NCBI GenBank assembly: GCA_008973525.1
Contig: WACJ01000043.1
Coordinates: 1,054,001 to 1,118,000, forward strand
DNA from: Stenopsyche tienmushanensis
Lineage: Eukaryota; Arthropoda; Insecta; Trichoptera; Stenopsychidae
Length of the DNA: 64,000 bases
Reading direction: 5' to 3'
The notes beneath the pieces are model-generated. The model was not told where the DNA came from and did no database searches. It saw only the letters and a list, made by a program, of their open reading frames with translations. The translations under genes and the position numbers were made by a program. Numbering within the stretch: position 1 is the stretch's first letter; each line of letters begins with the position of its first letter. Below are positions 48,885 to 64,000 of this stretch, one piece after another.

Positions 48885-49946
48885 TTTTTTTTTTTTTTGG
48901 AAAATAAGTCGTATTTTGGTTCGGAGGGTTCGAGAGCGGATCTCGAAGGCGGCTGCAAGGGAGCCGACATGCGACATGCGACAACACAGCGACAGTGTCC
49001 GGCGGACTGGCGCACTGAGCGCCGCGGCAGGGCGGCGCCTCGGCGAGGGCGGAGCGAGCGCCGCCATTGGCGGAGACGGGCGCGACCCCTCCCTTCGGGC
49101 GGATCGGTCGGCGGGGGCGGCGCCGAACGCGCGTGCCGGTCGGCAGTCCGCACACGTCCGCCGAGCGCCGCGGGCCGCTGACCGACAGCGCGGGACGCGA
49201 CCCTTCGGCCCGACGCCTTTATTTACCCACGATCGCGAACTTATCAAAATGCGGTTAAAGTAACCACCGTCAAAATAACCGCCCGGCAGTGCGCAAACGA
49301 TAAAAACCGCCGGTCGCCCGTTTTATCGTTCGATCCCGACGCAAAGAGATCGCCGCCGGAACGTAAAAAAAATTTTACGAAAAAGAAAGAGAGCGCGCGG
49401 AATCCGCGGCGCGCGCCCCCGCACGCCCCCAGGAGACTCCCGGAGAGGCGAGACGGCCTCTCGCCCCGTCGCATCCCCGGACGAAGACCTTCGGGCGAAG
49501 ATGAGGCCTTCGGGGCCCGAGCCGTCGGCCGCGGGCAGATAGCCGCGCGGCTCGAGGCTCCGCGCGACCCGAAACATCGGCAGTGCGCGCCTCCGCCCCC
49601 GCAGCTCCGAACTCGTATACGCCCCAGAAGTGATCCCTAGATTCTAAGCTCGACCGTAGCCTTCTTTTAACTTAAATTATGTGACTGTGATTTCGGTAAC
49701 GCGACGACCTTCCAAGTATACCACGGACGACATCGACGTTAGCGCCTTTCCGCCTAGTTATAGATTCCGTAGATCTCGAGTGCGCTCCGACGCAGTCGCA
49801 TTCGAACGATCCGCAGCCTCGGAGCCAAAGAGCCGCGACGAGATCCGAGCCCGCGATCAGTTCGTGCAGTGCCCGTGTGAGTGTCTGTGAAGTGTCCGAG
49901 TGCTCCAGGGGCGCGCGAGCGAGGCCCGCGGCCCCCCTCGGCACCC
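48885..49946 (+). promoter_or_regulatory. hth: hth CpG island: promoter and 5' UTR region
   Basis: A T14 run (48885-48898) is followed by about 1 kb of very GC- and CpG-rich DNA, in sharp contrast to the rest of the window, running up to the hth start codon. Such islands are unusual in AT-rich insect genomes but occur at developmental-gene promoters. The stretch 49861-49946, with GTG-rich text and an in-frame TGA at 49878-49880, reads as 5' UTR. TCAGTT at 49858-49863 fits the arthropod initiator TCAKTY and would place transcription start near 49860, but no matching downstream element is visible and other starts are possible. Many long open frames on both strands here only reflect low stop-codon density. 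Confidence 0.75.
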
Positions 49947-49961
49947 ATGGCCCAACCCAGG
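49947..49961 (+). CDS. hth: homothorax, coding exon 1 (MAQPR)
   Basis: Homothorax is a TALE-class homeodomain transcription factor (Meis/Prep group). It binds Extradenticle, carries it into the nucleus and acts with Hox proteins in patterning body segments, proximal limbs, eye and nervous system. The first exon has only five codons, ATG GCC CAA CCC AGG, followed at 49962 by the donor GTACGT. MAQPR followed by YDEGLHGG across the splice matches the known insect Hth N-terminus. The start choice is firm: an in-frame TGA lies at 49878-49880 with no ATG between. The exon ends in phase 0 and fits exon 2 at 57588. Confidence 0.93.
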
Positions 49962-52900
49962 GTACGTATCTACACAGTGTGCCAAAATAGAACGACATCG
50001 CTCTTGATATCGCCCTCCTCGAACCGACTAAAATCCCTCTAAACCCGTTTGGGCCCGCGACGAAATATTTTTTTGCTCGCGGCAATCGAAGGAGACGACG
50101 CATCGGTGCGACCGATCGCCTCCCTATTTATATATATCTTCCGAATCCGAATATCATTATTTTTGCACAGAATAAAACATTCCAAGCATCCCGGGCATCG
50201 AACGCCGAAGAAATTTCAAACGGAGCGAAACGTTGACTCTCACCGGGAAATCATTCATTTTTAAACTACCGACGGACAATGCGTTCATTATCACCGCTGT
50301 AAATATACACAATAAAACATTTTATATAAATCTCCAAGTAAATTCACTCAATACCATTTGAATGACAATGTTTTTATTGATCATTCATTGATATTTAACG
50401 ACGCATAGCATTTTTGGCGCCGCAATATTATTCTTGAAACAATATCCATTCAACGCCAGGATCGTAGATCAACACGTCCGATAGTCTGGTCGCGATCGTA
50501 AATTCGGCAATGTTCTCAAAAATTGTCCCAATAAAATTGCATTGAGTCGTCTGCATTCGGCCGTTTGACATTTATTCGCCTAATTTATTATTCCAGCAAC
50601 TAAAATCGTACAAATCAAACTCTTCGATAAATATCGTGCGAATTGACGACTGAATCGGCATCAAGCGTAAGATTTTTAACAGTATTTATAAACAATAAAA
50701 TATTTACGACTTTCCATTGCATACGTTACGAATATGCGGCTCGATTAGAAATCGCCTTCGCTGTTGATTTATTTGCGGCGATAAAATTCGTAATCTTGAC
50801 GACTTTAGATTTGTCCGAATGAAAGAGGATCGATTAAAAGCTCGGAAATTAGTGACGCTCGTCTAATCGTCAATTGAAGGGCTATAAAACGACGTTAATC
50901 GAGTTACGAAACGACGGCCTTTCACAACAATCCGTCCGTCCATCCTAATTGTGCATCTGAAATTGCACCCGCATGCACTCGTACCCCACTTCAATTGTCA
51001 CTATTCGGAAGATGACTTTTTGACATCAGGGACGCTCCAAATACCGATAGATATATTTGTGCCGTTTTAAAATTTCATTTATGCTAGATCTGTATTAAAA
51101 GTAAATTCGTATCGGTAATAATAAATGATTTATAATTTAAATCTATAAAAATGTCATAATTTTAAATCCGACGGATGACAGTGAATTCGCGCGTTAATTT
51201 TTACGCTAATGCCATTTGATCATGTGCATTATTATTGTCAAACAGAACATAATTTTAAACGCATGGGGTACATTTGATTTTTCATAGTTTCGATTATTGT
51301 GGTACATTCGAAATATACCGTGTCGCATTTAAACGATATTTTTCGTTTCGGATCTTATGCGAAGCGACAGCGCGCTACTGTTCTAGTGTACGTTCCCAAA
51401 GACTACTTTAAATTCTTACGTATTACGACGATTTCCATAAAACCGGAGGAATTATAAATTCACAGAGTTAAAATATGCACAGATCGGGAGATATTGTACG
51501 CGGTTATTATTGTTCCGTCTGCGTTTTCGAATGTCTCGAATTTTTTTCGACGATCGCAGCCGGCAATTAATACTTCTCTCCGTCGGCCGACGTTCCTATT
51601 GTGAATATTTCGGGAGATTCGGACGTGCAGATATCGGCGCCGACGAGTGCTAGGAATTTCGGTAAAAATCTAGTAGACATTGTCCGAAAATGTTCATTAC
51701 GACCGATTTACATTCGTAGATATGTCGGAGAGAAACGTGTTAAACGCCGATAATTACACGTCAATTTTAAAGATTGGATCGCCAAACCGTAAAAATTCGG
51801 CTGGATGCAACACAACCGAAACGCGTCATCCCGACGGCCATTTTGTACCGATTGACTAAATCTCAATATTTTTTTGTAAATTTGTATAACAATAATTTTA
51901 CTAAAATTCGAGCGGATGATTTTGCTTCAAATAATAAACATTTTAAATGACAAAAATTTAAAGTGTCATTTATGAATCATGCGATTTCTCAAAATATGTC
52001 CGTTTACTCGTTATTTAAAGTATGTAGTGAAAGTTTATCATTTAAATAAAAGCTAGAATAGTCGCTCGACATATAGTGTTATTGAAAAATGCACAAAAAT
52101 TATAGTTTCTGTATCAAAAAAACGTCAGGAAGATTGACGTCTCATTCTTGCGCCGTCGCTATTTTATCGTACTAATAAATGTCACTTTAATATTTCATAT
52201 AAATAAACCTCCAAGTACTAAAAAATTATCTGCTTACTTGCGTAGTAAGTTCGTTAAAGCGCTTTCCGCATAAAAAATAACTATCTCGAACAATAAAAAT
52301 AGCCTAAGCTCTCTGATATTAATAAATCTTATGATAAAAATCCATAAAAGTTCATTTTAATTATTTGAATGTGGAACTTTGAGAAATAACATTACAATTA
52401 ACGACCTATCGTTAAAGACCTAGGTTTTCAACCGCGGCCATAAAAAAACTTATATTTTCTCGAATTATAATGTCATTTCAGTGCGGCCGTAATGATCGTT
52501 CCATGTATGGATAAAATATTTATAAGATACCGCTTTTTATGATTTTTTAAAAGATAATAATGCCATTGCAGGATAGCGCGGCGCTCGACCACCATTTGAA
52601 TGCGAAAGAAGTGACTTTTTAAAAAGCGCCCCATCCGTCGGGCGCCGTTCCGCATTTGACAAGTGTCAAATTGGAGGCTTTCGATATGCAATTATCGCGA
52701 TTCAAATATTTCGGGCATCAGCTGACGATGCCGATCGATCGGCTCGATCTGTTTTCACCCCGACGGGACCTCATCAATCATCCCTCCGGCTGGGACCTGC
52801 AACTTATAACTTCGCCACAAAAACCCCGATCGAAATCGCCCCAATCGCTCAGATATCGCACGAAACGGCACATCAACACTCCGGCTAAAACTTAATACTC

Positions 52901-55900
52901 GGACATGCAATAGCCGAATGGGAAATCGATCATTTTAGTTTCATCTCGTCGGCGAAAAAAAGGAGAATGATCCATCGAAGGATCGATTGTTTGCTTAAGA
53001 GAAATCAATTTTGCATGAGTAAATCGTATAATTTTAATGTTACTACCGCGGGGACGCCCATAGCTGGAAATCGCAATAGGGCGTTGCTTATTTTTAGACA
53101 ATAAATTATTAACCAAATATTGCCGTCGACGCTTTTCAAACAATTTTGTACGATTAACGAGATGGGAAGATCCTTTTAAAAAACCAACGCAAGACCGATT
53201 GCAATCTTTGCATTATTCCAAATATTATATAAATAATGGATTGAATTTTCGCTTAATTAAAATTTTACATTATCGCCATATAAAATTACAAATGTGACGC
53301 ATAAACAAGCGGCGCAAACACCTTCCGTTGATTTATCCGGTTTTAATAAAGTTCGTTTGACATTTATTCAGTACGAACCACGCCTTTATACATTGTCGAT
53401 ATGATATAATATCGATTATGTTGAGAACCGCCGGTTTTTATTTCGTGCGCGATTAAGCAATAAAGTCTCGAGCCCCGATAATTCATATTTAACATTATAA
53501 TTGCGGATGTGAAAATATTATTTCAATTTGAGAGAATCGATCGATTAATGCGTGAAATAAATTAAAGCGCCAATTAAAATCGCCGCAGAAATTCTTAGCC
53601 GTGCATTTGCGATAAAATGTGATAGTGTAATGTGGGTTTTTCATTTTTGCATTGTAGTTCGAAAGCCTGAAAGGCGGATCCATAAAATACTAAACTTACA
53701 TAATTTCAATTAAATGTACACATAAATATACCGTGCGTGATTATATTTTCGTAAAACCAAGTCTTATTTATACCAAATTGATTAATCGTAGATTGGATCC
53801 TCATTGTGTATATCGTAAAGTTGTGGGGCGTTTGTACGAAAAAGATTACACGGATCCGATGCAAATTAATTTTCTGATATCAAAAATTTAGATATCAAAG
53901 CCTTCCGAGTCATATGAACAACTTTCCAAATAATCCAAAGCGACGACGCCTCTATTTACTAAAAAAAAATACAATGGGGCGTTTCGTACGTCCGAGACGA
54001 ACAATTATGATCCGTTATCTGCGAGCATCGAAATTAATATAATATGCAGATTTTATTAAACAATCAAGCATGTAAATTCGAAAAATAAACCTGTAAATTT
54101 GCATTTCGATCAAATGTCGCGTTTGTAAATTTTGCCAATTTGCTTGGATTAATCGCACTGAGGATCATCGAAATTAGCCTAATATATCGAAAGCGTCCGA
54201 TTAAAATTGTAATCGGCGGATTAAAATTAGAACCGAATGATTTAAAACATGTTAAAAATACATTTTTGTGCATTCGAATCGTAATTCGCGCCGTGCGCTT
54301 TTTCGATGGCGTTTAATATTTTTATGGTCGTTATAAAGCGCTAATAGAGCCAATTTTTAAATATAGTCCATGGGGCGTTGGGACGGTGTGTAATTTTTGC
54401 GCGGCTTTTGAGATATTTTAATGATAATAGAATAAATTAGTTTTATGACTATTCGATCTGGGCGGACGTTCATCCGCGTTACGCTCCCAAATTATTGAAA
54501 TTTTTATATGGAACGGTTATTAAAATTCGATTAATCTCATGTGCCGGATTAGTAGATTGAACTAGGAGAATAAACTGTGTGAATTTTATAAAAATGCGAT
54601 AATATTTGCATAGCAATATTTTGGTTATATTTCGTGATAGTAATATTAAATGCTTGACATTTTGTTAAATATTATTATTATGGTAATACAATTTTTCAAC
54701 CGCTTGAAACTTTAATAACAACCATAATTATGTCATGCGTTGCTTCTATATTTATAATATTGCAATTTTGATTTATTATTGTGTTTTTAAAGCAAATCTT
54801 CATTGCGTGTAATTCTATAGTCTCGTGTAATTAATTCAGTTTATAGGGGTTATGTATTTTTTTATGCATTCAGTGTGTTCGCTGAGATTTCTATATGTAT
54901 CTCGTTAGATCGTTTTGTTGTAATATTCATTACATTTTGCAATTAATTTCCGCATAGACTGCGTTAAAACTTGCTCGAAACAACCTAGTTCGTACGCAAC
55001 CAAATCGTTAATACAAAATAGCGTTATTTTAAACGCGGACATTCTATAATATGACTTTAACGTACTCGTAATTAAGTGCATTTTTTTACACACTCAAAGT
55101 CGGCATAATCGAGTGTTGTATTTCTATGTGAAATTTTTTTTTCAAGTCGACCTCTTATTATTTGTTGGGCAAGCGCATAAGTGGGATAAGGCGCGTTAGC
55201 ACCAGAAGACTTTTGTTGCTTCGATCGAACACTCCAATCGTACTTTGATGATAATAAAAGGCTTCGAAACGGCCACCGATAATAGAGGGATATTATTTAA
55301 AGATATTAATCGTCAGATGTTTACTTTGAGAGGAGCCCCCGGCCGAAGCGCCCCGGCCCGGTACAGACGGAGATCGATTAATTGTACCATAGTTATTTTA
55401 CCGCCCAAAAATCGCCACGTCATCGAAATTGATGGCCTGACGGTTTTGTTATAACTTTTTTAAAAGCCGTCATCCTTTCGAGAGAGTGCTCGATCGAAGA
55501 AGAGAATTCCTCGCGCCCGAACGTACGAAACTCCGAAGATCGGAATCTAAGAGATCCACTACATTTTTTTTTCTAATTTCAATTTTTGTCTCGTGACTGC
55601 TCGTTTTCGGGCTCTCGATGTGTTTGCTTAATTGTTGACCTAAGAATTATACGCTTTAAATTAAATCATAAGCAATCTTATTGCCGAAAGTGATTGAAAA
55701 ACGTCGCTCCGATGCGAAACGTCAACGCAGAAATGACCTTTGTACTTAAAAATTAAATTCAAAACATTCAATCAAGCTCGATTTCTTATCAAGCACATCT
55801 TATTTGAATTTATAAAATGATTTTATTATGAAATATGATTATAGTTTTACCTAAAATGGTGTTATATAGACGAGCGCCGCAATAAAGCGACGGATCCTTA

Positions 55901-57587
55901 CATAGCGAATCGCACGGAGACTTGAACGCTTTCTATTTAAATTCTCAATTTAAATCACAATATAAATTCGCAATAATAATAATGTAATTTATAATACTGC
56001 ATAAATATGATTAATTTATAAATACGATTATTACTTTGAAATAACAATTAATCACATTTTGTACATGATTAAGTTTCATATTAGCGTACAAACGCGATCT
56101 TCAGCCATGCATAAATACATTTTAATCACAGTGCGCTATATATTATTTAAATGCATTATCAGATAAATATATATTTTTTCCGTCCTTTCGACGGGATCCG
56201 ACGGGATGAAGTTTGTCCGTACATCGCCGCCGCTATAAAGACATTTGGATCCGTGGCTAAATTATAGCTGAATACTCGAACGATGCGAAAATCTGCATTC
56301 GGAAAAAAATGTTTGAGAAGCGCTCCGAAATTTCATCGGCGATATAATAAATTCGGTTAAAACCGCGCGCGGTTTAAAGCCAAAGTCCGACAGAGACCGC
56401 ATTTACAATATCGAGATAAATGAGGTCTAGCCACGTGGATATTTCGATTATCGGGATTAAATAATTACACGTGGACGCCGTAAATCAAAGTACGTTAATT
56501 TGATGCGATTTTAAAAATCGCGACGCAATAAATACCCAGATAAATCAGCGAATACGCGCAGCGATCCCTTATAATAATAATACATGCCCGAAAAATGTTT
56601 TTATATACACTTACTAATCGTCAATGTGACTTTTGAACACATGTTGAAACGATTTGCAGAATTTGAAATCATCGTTGCGGGTGTTAATGTGCAAATTCTT
56701 GAAAGTTTCATTTAAAGGACATGTTAATGCATCAGTTTTCTAAATTATTAAAGATGTTAATTGATTGATTTAATTAAATTAAATGTTCTCCCGCATGATA
56801 GTAACGCACCCCAGAATTTTCTGTATTGTGTGATTTAAAAGCTTCCAAATTCCTGTTATTTAATTAATATTGTTACGCTTGGAAAGTCGATATTTTTAAA
56901 TCAATACGTCTAATTTTGTCCGAAGACGGATTAGAAAGCTTTGATTGTGCGCGAGCTTTTGGCGCCTAGTGCATTTCCGTGCATAAATATTGACCCCCGA
57001 TGAAATGCACCCTGTTATTTCGTATCGGTCATTCGGGATAATGTGCATATATGTTTTTTTTTCGTAAACCGGTCGTTTAAAGCTCCCATAACCGGCTGTC
57101 GTAAAATTTACATACTAGTATATCTTTAACACCTATGAACGCAATTCGTACGCGTATCGCGCTAGGTCAGATGAGATTTTTTCGCCGTCGAATTCGATGT
57201 AAAAATTCGCAATTAAATGTAATTCATGTATCGGGTAATTAAAATTAAGCGCTAATAACGCGGTTGCGGTATGTGCGATTGTCACACGATATGTTTATTC
57301 AGAAGTAAATTTATTGTTACGATAATGTTTGTTAATTGTATTTGACAGTGAAGTCGTCATAATTGTTAATCGCCCGTTACATTATAAATATTTATTAACG
57401 CGTTTGTATCGCTCGTTTGTAATAAAATCGTTTTTAACAATGACCTATTTCGATGCGCCATAACAATATAGAATTTCGATATGCGGTTTGTTGTTAAGAT
57501 TTCAATGAACGATTCGGGGATGTTTGGTCTTATCGTCGCTTCGGATGGTAGATGCAGTTGCTGATGTTGTGTTGTGTCGATTTGCAG
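49962..57587 (+). other. hth: hth intron 1 (7.6 kb)
   Basis: Bounded by GTACGT (49962) and TTTGCAG (57581-57587). The intron is CpG-rich compared with the left part of the window and I found no transposon in it, as expected for an intron dense in regulatory DNA. TGATTTAT (Exd/Hox-type) occurs at 50765-50772, 51126-51133, 53329-53336 and 54769-54776. A compact TGATTGATTTAATTAA block lies at 56762-56777. In AT-rich DNA about one TGATTTAT is expected by chance, so this is only suggestive. A short GC-rich block lies at 55335-55370. Open frames in the intron have no protein similarity. Confidence 0.85.
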
Positions 57588-57814
57588 TACGACGAGGGCC
57601 TCCACGGCGGGTACCTGGAGGGCGGAGGCATGTACGAGCCCCACCGCGGGGCGCTGCCGCTGGGGGCGCACCACGTGCCGCACGTGCCGCACCCCGCAGC
57701 AGCCGCCGCCGCCGCCATGCACTACGCACCCACCAACCACGTGTCGCCGGTGCCCAACCACGTCATGGCCGCCGAGCCTCACGTGCACAAACGCGACAAG
57801 GACGCCATATACGG
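57588..57814 (+). CDS. hth: homothorax, coding exon 2
   Basis: Seventy-five codons plus two bases, encoding residues 6-80. The N-terminal low-complexity region of Hth comprises YDEGLHGG and a glycine-rich stretch (residues 12-19), a His/Pro-rich part (33-41), an alanine run (42-48), then HVSPVPNHVM (about 56-65) and the conserved HKRDKDAIY at the end (72-80), which leads into the MEIS domain. Acceptor TTTGCAG ends at 57587; donor GTGAGT starts at 57815. The last codon is split (GG, then T in exon 3, giving Gly). GC content is very high, unlike the flanking introns. The long minus-strand frame (180 codons) over this exon is a shadow of its composition. Confidence 0.96.

Positions 57815-64000
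<6,186 letters not shown>

Noticed and set aside
48775..49263. Frames of 92-162 codons on both strands in the GC-rich island
   Set aside because: Stops are rare in CpG-rich DNA. The translations are Arg/Ala/Gly-rich in every frame with no conserved motif, and the place fits promoter and 5' UTR.
49323..50103. Minus-strand frames of 64-143 codons near hth exon 1
   Set aside because: They lie antisense to the 5' UTR and exon 1 with Arg-rich composition; no homology recognised.

Overview
The window reads as nuclear genomic DNA from an insect. It is very AT-rich, has long non-coding stretches, and carries animal-type transposons (mariner, piggyBac, R1-clade and jockey-clade retrotransposons). The only host gene I can identify with confidence is the 5' end of homothorax (hth), the arthropod orthologue of vertebrate Meis genes. 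A moth or butterfly is plausible from the general look, but nothing here proves the order.

Right part (about 48.9-64 kb): the hth start. A strikingly GC- and CpG-rich island (about 48.9-49.95 kb) serves as promoter and 5' UTR. A tiny first coding exon (five codons, MAQPR) is followed by a 7.6-kb intron, exon 2 (glycine/histidine/alanine-rich N-terminal region), a 0.93-kb intron, and exon 3 (start of the conserved MEIS/Hth domain that binds Extradenticle). All junctions have GT/AG and the frame is kept across them. The rest of the gene, including the TALE homeodomain, must lie beyond position 64,000; 58,888-64,000 is intron 3. I found no transposon in this part.

Left part (1 to about 48.9 kb): a gene desert upstream of hth, filled with decayed mobile DNA. 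In order: TTAA-flanked piggyBac-type MITEs (3.45-3.90, 10.12-10.35 and 10.62-11.10 kb) with related partial copies at 1.2-1.55 and 4.4-4.7 kb; a mariner relic with both terminal inverted repeats (7.54-8.39 kb); a 5'-truncated R1-clade LINE with a 14-bp target-site duplication (8.40-9.25 kb); a second, different mariner relic (12.50-13.30 kb); a jockey-clade reverse transcriptase fragment (24.2-25.2 kb); and a piggyBac-like element of about 4.3 kb with TTAA sites and terminal repeats (30.40-34.68 kb). The piggyBac element has a broken transposase gene and contains a fold-back array of GGTC/GACC repeats. A SINE-like repeat occurs three times (16.65, 38.85 and 41.95 kb). Between these lie AT-rich stretches and a few CpG-rich islands (notably 19.0-19.4, 22.0-22.5 and 45.4-45.6 kb) that may be long-range regulatory DNA for hth.

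No tRNA, rRNA, CRISPR array or bacterial-type operon was seen. I see no clear new biological system. The most unusual structures are the fold-back array at 33.45-33.78 kb and the palindromic subterminal repeats of the piggyBac element.
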